Below, piece after piece: positions 1-10,200 of a DNA stretch of 64,000 nucleotides (the first letter of the stretch is position 1; every line of letters begins with the position of its first letter). The notes under the pieces were generated by a model, which had not been told where the DNA came from, did not search any database, and saw nothing but the letters and a program-made list of their open reading frames with translations. The position numbers were made by a program, and so were the translations under genes. The stretch is from Nitrogeniibacter aestuarii. Lineage in GTDB: Bacteria > Pseudomonadota > Gammaproteobacteria > Burkholderiales > Rhodocyclaceae. The stretch covers positions 2,108,001 to 2,172,000 of the forward strand of contig NZ_CP071321.1 of the NCBI RefSeq assembly GCF_017309585.1, given 5' to 3'.

Positions 1-2
1 AC

Positions 3-896
3 GCCGGTCTGAACGTCTGTCTGCGCAAGGTGGACCCGGCGCTCATCTTCGAGCAGATCCGCCGGTACAAGGTGAGTCACATGTGCGGCGCACCGATCGT
101 GTACGGCATGCTCATCAACGCACCCGAGCAACTGCGCGAGGGGATCGAGCACACCGTGAGCGGTCTCATTGCGGGCGCTGCACCTCCCGCCGCCATCATC
201 GAAGGCGCCGAGTGCATGGGCTTCGATATTACCCACGTGTATGGCCTGACCGAAACCTACGGCCCGGCTTCGGTGTGTGCCAAGCACCCGGAGTGGGACA
301 GCCTGCCCATCGATCAGCGCGCTGAGCGCAATGGTCGCCAGGGCGTGCGCTACCACATGCAGGACGCCATCACCGTGATGGACCCGCTGACCATGACTGA
401 AGTGCCGGCCGATGGCGAGACCATGGGCGAGATCATGTTCCGCGGCAACATCGTGATGAAGGGTTACCTCAAGAACGAGAAGGCCTCGAACGAAGCCTTT
501 GCCGGGGGCTGGTTCCATACCGGCGATCTGGCCGTGCTGCATCCGGACGGCTACGTGAAGATCAAGGACCGCTCCAAGGACGTGATCATCTCCGGCGGCG
601 AGAACATCTCCTCGCTCGAGGTGGAAGAGGCGCTCTACCGGCATCCGGCCGTGATGACGGCAGCCGTGGTCGCCAGGCCGGACGAGAAGTGGGGTGAAGT
701 GCCTGCGGCCTACATCGAGGTGAAGGAGGGCGCCGACGTGACCGCTGCCGACATCATCGAACACTGCCGCGCGCATCTGGCGCGCTACAAGGTGCCCAAG
801 CACATCGAATTCTGCGTCTTGCCCAAGACATCGACCGGCAAGATCCAGAAGTTCGTGCTGCGCGAACAGGCACGGAGCGCATCAGCGATCGATTGA
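3..896 (+). CDS. Acyl-CoA synthetase (AMP-binding), 3' part
   Basis: This is the C-terminal ~297 residues of an ANL-superfamily acyl-CoA ligase, which activates a carboxylic acid to an acyl-adenylate and then to the CoA thioester. The reading frame is open from base 3, so the start lies outside the window. Visible motifs are the YGLTET adenylate-binding motif, the GWFHTGDL motif, the hinge region KDRSKDVIISGGENIS and the C-terminal catalytic lysine in TSTGKIQK. The sequence most resembles the medium-chain/methylmercaptopropionyl-CoA ligase branch, but substrate cannot be read from this fragment. The stop TGA is followed after about 60 bases by a tiny ORF and a permease gene on the same strand, so a link to uptake of the acid substrate is possible but inferred. 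Confidence 0.9.
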   Translation, partial: AGLNVCLRKVDPALIFEQIRRYKVSHMCGAPIVYGMLINAPEQLREGIEHTVSGLIAGAAPPAAIIEGAECMGFDITHVYGLTETYGPASVCAKHPEWDSLPIDQRAERNGRQGVRYHMQDAITVMDPLTMTEVPADGETMGEIMFRGNIVMKGYLKNEKASNEAFAGGWFHTGDLAVLHPDGYVKIKDRSKDVIISGGENISSLEVEEALYRHPAVMTAAVVARPDEKWGEVPAAYIEVKEGADVTAADIIEHCRAHLARYKVPKHIEFCVLPKTSTGKIQKFVLREQARSASAID

Positions 897-954
897 CCCC
901 CGAGCGCGACGCCGGGTCGCCGTTTCGGCCCGGCCGCGCAACAGGAATCCAGAC

Positions 955-1089
955 ATGACGAACACGCAGTTGGCACCCCCCGGTGCCAGGGCATCGCTTG
1001 GCTTGCTGGCCGGCGCATTGCTCCGGGTGACCGGGTTCTGTGCGATCGCGCTGCTGCTCGCGGCGCCTGAGGTGTTCCGTTTTTCATAA
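955..1089 (+). CDS. Small single-pass membrane protein (44 aa), unknown
   Basis: An ATG-initiated ORF of 44 codons lies between the acyl-CoA synthetase and the permease gene, preceded by an AGGA element about 8 bases upstream. The product is mostly one hydrophobic stretch (about residues 14-40, rich in Leu, Ala and Gly) with a short charged tail, as expected of a single-pass membrane peptide. It does not match a family I recognise. Its position 43 bases upstream of the permease start suggests it is a small accessory subunit or a translated leader of that gene. It could also be a chance ORF, since high GC lengthens random frames. Confidence 0.4.
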   Translation: MTNTQLAPPGARASLGLLAGALLRVTGFCAIALLLAAPEVFRFS

Positions 1090-1132
1090 CGTCACCGGTG
1101 TGGCGGAGCGGTGTTAAAAAGAGGAGAGACTT

Positions 1133-2566
1133 GTGGCTATCACACGTAAGGAAGGGGCCGAACAGCCCTACTGGCCAGCCGGCCCGTTCAAGATTCGATT
1201 GCCCTTCATTCACTATCGCTGGGAGTACCCGGAGATGGTGCAGGGCCTGATCATGTTCGTGGTCGGTCTGGCCATGATCCCGTTGCTTCAGAAATATCTC
1301 GGCATGCCCTACGAAGCGGCACTGGCATTCTGCGTGATCGCCGGCATCGGCTACATGCTGCCGGCACTGCTGGGGGTGCCGCTGGTGCCGGGCTGGATCA
1401 CGCCCGCCATCCCGGTGGTGATTCTGTTCCTGCAAGGTTTCGAGCCGGGGCCCGAAGCCATCAAGGCCATGTTCGCCCTGCAGATCGAGGTGACCATCAT
1501 CTTCCTGTTCCTGGGCATTACCGGCCTGGGGAACAAGCTGGTCACGGTGATTCCGAACTCGCTCAAATCGGGCATCATCATCGGCGCCGGTATCGCCGCC
1601 ATGATGGGTGAGCTCAAGGCGGGCGGCCGTATCGACAACACGCCGATCTCGCTGATCATCGGTTCGATCGTGTGTGCCTACGTGCTGTTCTCCATGTCCT
1701 TCAAGAGCATTCTGGAGAAGAACGTCTGGGCCAAGCGCATCTCCAATTTCGGCATGGTGCCGGGTATGGTGCTGGCAATGCTGGTGGGCTGGGCCGTGGG
1801 CGAGTATCCGCTGCCGGACATCCAGTGGGGAATCACCCAGCCGGATTTCGCGCTCATGTGGCAATACCTGGTGTTCAGCACCGGCATGCCCGATGCCAGC
1901 ACTTTCATGCTGGCCATCCCGACCGCGCTCATCGCCTACGTGATTGCCTTTGGTGACATCGTGGTGGGTTTCACCCTGGTCAAGCGGGTGGATCATCTGC
2001 GCAAGGACGAGAAGATCGACGACAGTGTCACCCGGGTGCACCTGGTCACCGCCATCCGCAACGCGATCCACGCCTTCTTCGCGCCGTGGCCGGGGCTGGC
2101 CGGTCCGCTCTGGACCGCCGCGCATGCCACTGTTGCCGAGCGCTATGCCCTGGGCCGCAAGGCGATGGACTCCATCTACAGCGGTGGCGGCACGTTCTGG
2201 ATCGTGGGCTTCTTCGCCCTGTTCCTGCTGCCGCTGGTGAGCATCTTCAAGCCGGTGCTGCCCATCGCCCTGTCGCTGACCCTCGTGCTGACTGCGTACA
2301 TCTGCATCATGGTCGGCATGGAAGAGCTGAAGAACTCTACCGAGCGCGGCGTGGCCGGCATCGTGGCCGTGACCCTGGCCATGCCCGATCCGAAGTCCAC
2401 CGTCTATGCGGTGGTGATCGGCGTGGTGCTGTACTTCCTCATCGAACGCGGCCATCACATCGGCAAGCGTGAGAAGGAAGACCTTTCCATTCTGGCGGAT
2501 TCCACCGCAGATCTTGAAGCGGGGGACACCCATGGACGCAGTGCCGCCGGGGCGCGCGCCAACTGA
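1133..2566 (+). CDS. NCS2-like membrane permease
   Basis: A 477-residue polytopic membrane protein with roughly 12 hydrophobic segments. The stretch IPNSLKSGIIIGAGIAAM resembles the conserved region of the nucleobase/ascorbate (NCS2) and SulP-like permease fold, in which short half-helices line the substrate site. The GTG start is supported by a purine-rich GAGGAGAG element 6-8 bases upstream. No ATP-binding or periplasmic partner is encoded beside it, so it is probably a secondary transporter working alone or with the 44-residue protein upstream. The substrate is unknown. The adjacent acyl-CoA synthetase suggests an organic acid rather than a nucleobase, which is inference. A strong terminator follows. 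Confidence 0.6.
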   Translation: MAITRKEGAEQPYWPAGPFKIRLPFIHYRWEYPEMVQGLIMFVVGLAMIPLLQKYLGMPYEAALAFCVIAGIGYMLPALLGVPLVPGWITPAIPVVILFLQGFEPGPEAIKAMFALQIEVTIIFLFLGITGLGNKLVTVIPNSLKSGIIIGAGIAAMMGELKAGGRIDNTPISLIIGSIVCAYVLFSMSFKSILEKNVWAKRISNFGMVPGMVLAMLVGWAVGEYPLPDIQWGITQPDFALMWQYLVFSTGMPDASTFMLAIPTALIAYVIAFGDIVVGFTLVKRVDHLRKDEKIDDSVTRVHLVTAIRNAIHAFFAPWPGLAGPLWTAAHATVAERYALGRKAMDSIYSGGGTFWIVGFFALFLLPLVSIFKPVLPIALSLTLVLTAYICIMVGMEELKNSTERGVAGIVAVTLAMPDPKSTVYAVVIGVVLYFLIERGHHIGKREKEDLSILADSTADLEAGDTHGRSAAGARAN

Positions 2567-2600
2567 CAAATGATTACCTCCCCTCGCTAAAGAGGTTTAG

Positions 2601-2626
2601 CGGCGCCCCTGTGGCGCCGTTTTTTT
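2601..2626 (+). terminator. Rho-independent terminator after the permease gene
   Basis: A 7-bp GC stem (CGGCGCC/GGCGCCG) with a 5-base loop is followed by seven T residues, 35 bases after the permease stop codon. It separates the permease unit from the molybdenum cofactor genes. Confidence 0.9.
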
Positions 2627-2701
2627 GTCCGCGCTCAACGGAACCTCCCGTCGCTTCGCGGTATCCTAAGGCCCCTGCAAGCTTGGTTCTGGATATATCA
2701 G

Positions 2702-3205
2702 TTGAAGGTTTTCGGCATCGCCGGCTTTTCGGGCTCCGGCAAAACCACGCTTCTCGAGAAGCTCATTCCCGAATTCAATGCTCGGGGCCTGCGCGTCTCG
2801 GTCATCAAGCACACCCACCATCGCTTCGATCTCGACAAGCCGGGGAAGGACTCCTGGCGTCATCGCGAAGCCGGTGCCGAAGAAGTGCTCGTGCTCTCCG
2901 GCGACCGCTGGGTGCTGATGCATGAGTTGCGCGGCGCCCCCGAGCCGAGCCTGAACGAGCAGCTGGCGATCATGTCAGACGTGGACCTGGTACTCATCGA
3001 GGGCTTCAAGGCAGCGCCGGTGCCCAAGGTGGAGGTGCATCGCCCGTCAAACGGCAAGACACCGCTCTGGCCGGACAACCCGCATGTGGTGGCCGTGGCC
3101 ACCGACGGCAACATTGAAGCGCCACTGCCTGTGCTCGACCTGAACGATCCGCAGGCCGTTGCGCAGTTCATTCTCGATTACGACATGAAGGCATTCACAT
3201 CATGA
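2702..3205 (+). CDS. mobB: Molybdopterin-guanine dinucleotide biosynthesis adaptor MobB
   Basis: MobB is a GTP-binding helper of the MobA step that attaches GMP to molybdopterin. The 167-residue protein has the P-loop GFSGSGKTT at residues 8-16 and the family's VIKHTHH segment just after it, with normal family length. The start is TTG at 2702; no ATG gives a full P-loop, and the upstream ribosome site is weak. The stop overlaps the moeA start in an ATGA, which indicates translational coupling. It is the first gene of a four-gene cofactor operon. No mobA is present in this window. Confidence 0.92.
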   Translation: MKVFGIAGFSGSGKTTLLEKLIPEFNARGLRVSVIKHTHHRFDLDKPGKDSWRHREAGAEEVLVLSGDRWVLMHELRGAPEPSLNEQLAIMSDVDLVLIEGFKAAPVPKVEVHRPSNGKTPLWPDNPHVVAVATDGNIEAPLPVLDLNDPQAVAQFILDYDMKAFTS

Positions 3206-4401
3206 GTCTTCTGAGCTTTACCGAAGCGCGTGAAGCGCTGCTCAATCATGCAAAGCCGGTGACCGGCACCGAACTGGTCAGTACCCTGACCGCGGCGGGC
3301 CGGGTGCTTGCCGAGGGCGTCAGCTCCGGCGTCAACGTGCCGCCGATGGACAACTCGTCCATGGATGGTTACGCGGTGCGCAGGGCCGACGTCACTGCCG
3401 TGGGTGCCCGGCTTCGGGTGGCACAGCGAATTCCGGCCGGCTCGGTCGGGCGCAGGCTGGAACCGGGCACGGCGGCGCGGATCTTCACCGGGGCCCCGGT
3501 GCCCGAAGGCTGCGACGCCATCGTGATGCAGGAACTGGTCGAGCGCGACGGTGACGACGCGATCATCAATCACGTGCCGCACGAGGGAGAATGGATCCGC
3601 CGGCTGGGTGAAGACATCATGGACGGCGCCGAGATCCTCTCGCCCGGAACGCGTCTTCGCGCGCAGGAGGTCGGCCTCGCTGCGTCGGTTGGCGTGCCGG
3701 CCGTATCGGTGCATCGCCGCCTCAGGGTGGCCATCTTTTTCACCGGTGACGAACTGGTGATGCCCGGTGAGCCGCTGCACGAAGGCGCCATCTACAACTC
3801 CAACCGCTTTGTGCTAAATGCCTTGCTCTCGCGCATGGGCTGCGAGGTGACTGACCTGGGGATCGTGCGCGACACCCTGGACGAAACCCGCGCCGCCTTG
3901 CGCACGGCCGCACAAGGCCACGATGTGATCATCACCTCGGGGGGCGTCTCGGTGGGTGAGGAAGATCACGTGAAGCCGGCGGTCGAGGCCGAAGGCTCGC
4001 TCGATCTGTGGAATATCGCCATCAAGCCGGGCAAGCCGCTGGCGTACGGCACGGTGGGCGAGGCGTCCTTCATCGGTCTGCCGGGGAACCCGGTATCAAC
4101 CTTCGTGACCTTCCTGCTGCTGGTGCGCCCCTTCCTGCTGCGGTGTCAGGGGGTGGCCGACGTGCTGCCGCGGCCCATCGAGCTGCGTGCCGATTTCGAC
4201 TGGCTCAAGCCGATTCGCCGGCGCGAGTTCTTGCGCGTCAAGGTCAATGGCGAAGGCGGGCTCGACCTGTTCCCCAACCAGGGCTCGGGCGTGCTCACGT
4301 CCACCAGCTGGGCGGACGGACTTGCCGAGGTGGCGCCGGAAGTACCGATCCGCCGTGGCGAGAGCGTCGGTTACTATCCTTTCTCCGAACTGATCGATTG
4401 A
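3202..4401 (+). CDS. moeA: Molybdopterin molybdenumtransferase MoeA
   Basis: MoeA inserts molybdate into adenylylated molybdopterin to give the active cofactor in the cytoplasm. The 399-residue protein has the usual length and domain order. The N-terminal domains contain PPMDNSSMDGYAV, the central MoCF-binding domain carries ITSGGVSVGEEDHV and GLPGNPVSTFVTF, and a small C-terminal beta domain follows. It overlaps mobB by 4 bases and ends 9 bases before moaD. The cluster order mobB-moeA-moaD-moaE is typical of betaproteobacteria. The products would serve molybdoenzymes such as nitrate reductase or formate dehydrogenase, none of which is in this window. Confidence 0.97.
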   Translation: MSLLSFTEAREALLNHAKPVTGTELVSTLTAAGRVLAEGVSSGVNVPPMDNSSMDGYAVRRADVTAVGARLRVAQRIPAGSVGRRLEPGTAARIFTGAPVPEGCDAIVMQELVERDGDDAIINHVPHEGEWIRRLGEDIMDGAEILSPGTRLRAQEVGLAASVGVPAVSVHRRLRVAIFFTGDELVMPGEPLHEGAIYNSNRFVLNALLSRMGCEVTDLGIVRDTLDETRAALRTAAQGHDVIITSGGVSVGEEDHVKPAVEAEGSLDLWNIAIKPGKPLAYGTVGEASFIGLPGNPVSTFVTFLLLVRPFLLRCQGVADVLPRPIELRADFDWLKPIRRREFLRVKVNGEGGLDLFPNQGSGVLTSTSWADGLAEVAPEVPIRRGESVGYYPFSELID

Positions 4402-4410
4402 GTTGTGACG

Positions 4411-4665
4411 ATGAGTATCAAGCTGCTTTATTTCGCGAGTCTGCGTGAATCCCTGGGTCTGGCCGATGAATCGCTGGATCTGCCCGAGGGTGTCGACACG
4501 GTGGGTGCATTGCGCGCGCACCTGTCGGGCCGCAGCGAAACCTGGGGGCGACTCGCGCCGGGTCACAATGTGCGCGCGGCCGTCAATCAGGCCATGGCGG
4601 GTGACGACGCGAGCATCAAGGCGGGTGATGAAGTGGCCTTCTTCCCGCCGGTGACCGGAGGTTGA
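4411..4665 (+). CDS. moaD: Molybdopterin synthase small subunit MoaD
   Basis: MoaD is the ubiquitin-like sulfur carrier of molybdopterin synthase. The C-terminal Gly-Gly (PPVTGG), which becomes the thiocarboxylate, is intact. The 84-residue length is normal. ATG at 4411 is chosen over a GTG six bases earlier because it gives the standard beginning (MSIKLLYFASLRE). The gene is 9 bases downstream of moeA and its last codons contain the GGAGGT ribosome site of moaE. Confidence 0.95.
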   Translation: MSIKLLYFASLRESLGLADESLDLPEGVDTVGALRAHLSGRSETWGRLAPGHNVRAAVNQAMAGDDASIKAGDEVAFFPPVTGG

Positions 4666-4667
4666 TC

Positions 4668-5132
4668 ATGCGCATGGTCAAGGTTCAGGAAGAAGACTTC
4701 GATGTGGGCGTGCTGGCGCGCGAGCTGTCGGCAGGGCGGACGGACATTGGCGCAATCGCCACCTTCGTCGGTCTGGTGCGCGGGGCCAGTGACGGCGTCG
4801 AGGAAATGACGCTCGAACACTACCCGGGCATGACCGAGAAGTCGCTGCTCGACATTGTCGACGAGGCCCAAACGCGCTGGCAGCTCATGAGCACGATCGT
4901 CATTCACCGCGTCGGTGCGCTGCAACCGGGCGAGCAGATCGTCTATGTGGGCGTCGCCTCCGGGCATCGGGGTGAGGCATTTGCCGCCTGCGAGTTCATC
5001 ATGGATTACCTGAAAACGCGCGCGCCTTTCTGGAAGAAGGAAAAGACGCCCGATGGGGCGCGTTGGGTCGATGCCCGTGATGCCGACGACTCGGCTGCCG
5101 AGCGCTGGAATGATGTCGAAGCGCGGCGCTGA
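4668..5132 (+). CDS. moaE: Molybdopterin synthase catalytic subunit MoaE
   Basis: MoaE transfers sulfur from MoaD thiocarboxylate to precursor Z (cPMP), forming molybdopterin. The 154-residue protein carries the family motifs TFVGLVRG, HRVGALQPGEQIV, SGHRGEAF and the catalytic lysine region FWKKE. ATG 4668 is preferred over an in-frame TTG at 4662 because a perfect GGAGGT lies 5 bases upstream at 4657-4662. The start is only two bases past the moaD stop. It is the last gene of the cofactor operon, and the hairpin at 5156-5178 follows. Confidence 0.96.
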   Translation: MRMVKVQEEDFDVGVLARELSAGRTDIGAIATFVGLVRGASDGVEEMTLEHYPGMTEKSLLDIVDEAQTRWQLMSTIVIHRVGALQPGEQIVYVGVASGHRGEAFAACEFIMDYLKTRAPFWKKEKTPDGARWVDARDADDSAAERWNDVEARR

Positions 5133-5155
5133 GCACGCATGAAATGCCAGGCATG

Positions 5156-5180
5156 AAAAAGGCGCCCCGAGGGGCGCCTT
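5156..5180 (-). terminator. Terminator hairpin of the phasin gene
   Basis: An 8-bp GC stem (GGCGCCCC/GGGGCGCC) has an A5 run on its left flank, which reads as a T tract on the minus strand. It therefore mainly ends phaP transcription. It can also stop readthrough from moaE, although the plus-strand T tract is only two bases. Confidence 0.8.
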
Positions 5181-5210
5181 GCCATTTGCGCGGGGTAGAG
5201 CGCGTCGGGC

Positions 5211-5738
5211 TTACTTGCGGCGCGTGGTGGTGCGCTTGGTCGCAGCGGCGCTCATGCCGGTGAAGGCTTGCATGGCGTCGGTGGAGGCCTTGGTCATCTG
5301 TTCGAATGCGCTGCGAGCGGTGTCCATGGCGGTCTGGATCGCGCCCATGGCGTTCTGGTCGGTGATCGGCATACCGGCGAACATCTTGTTGAAGGTCTCG
5401 AAGACGTCCTGACCACCCGAGGTCAGGGACTCGCTCACCATCTTGCCGACTTCGGACTGCGACTGCGCAGCGACTTCAGCGATTTCGCGGGCGCACGCGA
5501 GCATGCGCTCGGTGGTGTTCTGAGCATATTCGGTGCGGAGGCGGAGCATGTCCTGCGGGTCCTGCGTCGTGGTCATGGCCTTGGCATTGGCCACGCCGTC
5601 TTCGAACAGGGCCTTGGCCGTCGCAATCTGAAGCTCCATGATGCGCTGGGAGTTTTCGATGGACATTTCTGCCAGGCGCATTGCGGCTTCAATGTTCTTG
5701 CGTTGCAGCTCGTTGAATTGCTCGGTCTGTTTGCTCAT
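5211..5738 (-). CDS. phaP: Phasin, PHA granule surface protein
   Basis: Phasins coat intracellular PHA granules and control their number and size. The 175-residue protein is almost entirely amphipathic helix, rich in Ala, Glu, Gln and Met with no cysteine-rich or membrane regions except one buried Cys. It follows the phasin_2 pattern (FNELQRKNIEAAMRLAEMS near the N-terminus, AMTTTQDPQDMLRLR in the middle). The C-terminus is a basic Lys/Arg tail typical of granule-associated proteins. A good GGAGG ribosome site lies upstream of the ATG. The gene is divergent from clpB, and inverted repeats in the shared region may bind a repressor such as PhaR. A PHA depolymerase gene 13 kb away supports PHA storage by this organism. 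Confidence 0.92.
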   Translation of the reverse strand: MSKQTEQFNELQRKNIEAAMRLAEMSIENSQRIMELQIATAKALFEDGVANAKAMTTTQDPQDMLRLRTEYAQNTTERMLACAREIAEVAAQSQSEVGKMVSESLTSGGQDVFETFNKMFAGMPITDQNAMGAIQTAMDTARSAFEQMTKASTDAMQAFTGMSAAATKRTTTRRK

Positions 5739-5825
5739 AGTGATTCCTCCACTCGCTCAAGGTTGCTGGCTAATTCAAGTCGTTTTGTGCGGTGTAGCAG
5801 ATGAAACGCTCGATTGCCAGAGTTT

Positions 5826-5850
5826 TGTGTTACGGCGACACAGTAACACA
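5826..5850. promoter_or_regulatory. Inverted repeat upstream of phaP, possible operator
   Basis: A perfect 8-bp inverted repeat (TGTGTTAC, nine bases, GTAACACA) lies about 90-110 bases upstream of the phaP start in the phaP-clpB intergenic region. There is no T tract, so it is not a terminator. It is placed where a transcription factor could act on phaP. Confidence 0.4.
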
Positions 5851-5907
5851 TTGGAAAAACTCGAAATATTGAGACAGATCATATTCCCAGTGATTTAAAC
5901 AACTGTT

Positions 5908-5925
5908 TGTTGCAATGCAGCAACA
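5908..5925. promoter_or_regulatory. TGTTGC-N6-GCAACA dyad, possible PhaR-type site
   Basis: An 18-bp dyad with six-base arms lies between phaP and clpB. TGC/GCA-rich dyads are the type of site reported for the PHA-responsive repressor PhaR in front of phasin genes. The assignment is inference from this pattern and from location. Confidence 0.4.
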
Positions 5926-5952
5926 CTTTGCCGGGCCGTCTGCTGCTGCGTG

Positions 5953-5981
5953 CTTGAAATGTGCTCCGACGACCTCATGTA
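5953..5981 (+). promoter_or_regulatory. Sigma-32 heat-shock promoter of clpB
   Basis: CTTGAAA at 5953-5959 matches the sigma-32 -35 element exactly. After a 13-bp spacer, CCTCATGTA at 5973-5981 matches the -10 consensus CCCCATNTA at all but one specified position. The elements lie 34 bases before the clpB start, giving a short leader. Confidence 0.85.
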
Positions 5982-6014
5982 TGACGCAACCGGATTTCTT
6001 GAAGGATGCTCGAC

Positions 6015-8609
<2,595 letters not shown>

Positions 8610-8623
8610 CCGGCATGTCAACG

Positions 8624-8654
8624 AAAACGGGACCCCGCGTGGGTCCCGTTTTTT
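8624..8654. terminator. Bidirectional terminator between clpB and the FeeM-PilZ gene
   Basis: A stem of up to 12 bp (AAAACGGGACCC/GGGTCCCGTTTT) with a 5-base loop is flanked by A and T runs on both sides. It can end clpB (plus) and the converging acyltransferase gene (minus). Confidence 0.92.
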
Positions 8655-8668
8655 ATGGCCGCCGAAAA

Positions 8669-9964
8669 TCAGACGAAGCGGGTGGCGTCGTCCATCTCAC
8701 CGAAGGTTCTCGCCTTGCCCAGCGCGGCCACAAACTTGCGCCAACCCAGATCGTCTTCGTCGATACGCATCAGCACGATGTGCTTGTCCTGCGAGCCCAG
8801 TCGCAGCACGGTCACCATCATAACCGACCAGTCGTTGGCGCCCATTTCGATAATGACCGTGCCCGTTGCACCAACGGGTAGCGGCGTTTGGGCGCGTGCG
8901 CGAAAACCGGACGCTGATGCTTCGAAAACCGTAAACGGGAAAGTCCGTCGGATGCCGAACAGGCGGGTCGAGAACTCGCCGGGACAGACCACCGAGAAGC
9001 GGCGGTGTGTGCGGCGGCGCATTTCAGAGCGGGGCGCATCGTCCGGCACCGGAGGGAGCACGCTCTTGTATTCGGGCAGATCGTAAATCGAATGCAGCAG
9101 CATCAGTTCGCGCAGCTTCAGATTTGCGAACGCCTGGGTCTTCTGATTGAAGAAGTAGTCGATCAACGCGGGCACCATGACCGGATCGGTGGTGGTGTAG
9201 AAGCGCTTGGACGGCCAGATGATGTTCTTGAGGGTGATTTCGGTGAAATACCGGAACAGGTTTTTTTGCGGTGGCAGGCCGCTGTAGCGACGCTCGAAAC
9301 GCGTCAGGGCAGCGTCCAGATCCAGATGAGCGCCAACGGCCGGTGCTCCATTGACGAAATCGTAGTGCGCCACCGGTTTCTGTTTAAGGCGCTTGAAGCA
9401 GAGAATGGCTTCGTAAAAGCCGATGTGACGCGGATTCACCGCAATGACCAGGTGTCGCGTATCGAACTGCTTGGTCGCATATTCGTACATGAACTTGAGC
9501 ATCGGCATGAGAATGCGGCCGCTGGCCGAGCGAAACTTCCGGTCGATCGCCAGCGCCGAGACTTCGGCGATCTGGCCACCCGATTCACGGATGTCCGCCA
9601 GGTCGAAGACCCGCTGCATGGGAAAGCCCATGGCACTTTCACGCACCAGCGAAATCGTGCCGACAACGCGACCGCCATAGCGGCACAGCAAGGTCGAAGT
9701 GGTCGGCAATGCGTGGTAAACCGTCGCGCGCATCTCCGACGGATCCGGCTTCATGAATCCGGCATCGACATAGGCGTCGTGCAAGAGCCTGAAACACGCT
9801 TCGAGTTCCTCGCGGGTTTCGGCCAGCTTCAGAACGATTTTGGGGGAGGGGTTGTCATCGCAGCGGATCGCTCGGCTGTAGGCAGCAAAGCGCCATCGGG
9901 CCGGAAGTCTTTCGAACAGCGGTCGGAGCGCAACTCTGGCGAGGCGCTGCAAATGTTTTTTCAT
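8669..9964 (-). CDS. FeeM-like N-acyltransferase with C-terminal PilZ-like domain
   Basis: A 431-residue protein. Residues about 45-230 resemble the N-acyl amino acid synthase FeeM/autoinducer-synthase-like GNAT fold. Signs are an opening segment with CFRLLHDAYVDAGFM, a strand-rich core with GGRVVGTISLV, and EVSALAIDRKFR at the acetyl-donor site. Enzymes of this group join a fatty acyl group from ACP or CoA to an amino acid. Residues about 317-415 look like a PilZ c-di-GMP-binding domain: the RxxxR motif is RTHRR (318-322) and a degenerate (D/N)xSxxG motif is EASASG. A basic N-terminus (LARVALRPLFERLPARW) could touch the membrane. The gene is alone, converges on clpB and shares its terminator. 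Substrates are unknown; the PilZ call is weaker than the FeeM call. Confidence 0.65.
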   Translation of the reverse strand: MKKHLQRLARVALRPLFERLPARWRFAAYSRAIRCDDNPSPKIVLKLAETREELEACFRLLHDAYVDAGFMKPDPSEMRATVYHALPTTSTLLCRYGGRVVGTISLVRESAMGFPMQRVFDLADIRESGGQIAEVSALAIDRKFRSASGRILMPMLKFMYEYATKQFDTRHLVIAVNPRHIGFYEAILCFKRLKQKPVAHYDFVNGAPAVGAHLDLDAALTRFERRYSGLPPQKNLFRYFTEITLKNIIWPSKRFYTTTDPVMVPALIDYFFNQKTQAFANLKLRELMLLHSIYDLPEYKSVLPPVPDDAPRSEMRRRTHRRFSVVCPGEFSTRLFGIRRTFPFTVFEASASGFRARAQTPLPVGATGTVIIEMGANDWSVMMVTVLRLGSQDKHIVLMRIDEDDLGWRKFVAALGKARTFGEMDDATRFV

Positions 9965-10154
9965 TGATTGGCGCAGTCAGACCGCGCATTATTTTGTCGA
10001 ACGATTGTATGACTATAGGGCCTGCACAGCGCACCGATTGTACAAAACCTGAGCGATCGTCGTTGAAGTAATCGAGACGATTCGACACATTGTTGGCACT
10101 ACGGACGAAGCTGCCTGCCGGATTTCTACTCACGCGGGATGTGCACGCTGCATG

Positions 10155-10180
10155 AAAAAAGGGGCGACGTGCGCCCCTTT
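10155..10180 (-). terminator. Terminator of the periplasmic binding protein gene
   Basis: A 6-bp GC stem (GGGGCG/CGCCCC, loop ACGTG) has six A residues on its left, which form the T tract on the minus strand. It lies about 20-45 bases beyond the stop codon at 10201. Confidence 0.85.
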
Positions 10181-10200
10181 GCCTTGATGTACGGCTTCGG

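Noticed and set aside
785..2569. Long open frame (594 codons) on the minus strand opposite the permease gene
   Set aside because: The translation is low-complexity, rich in His, Asp, Gln and Arg, as expected from the antisense of a membrane-protein gene. The plus-strand frame has the motifs, ribosome site and terminator.
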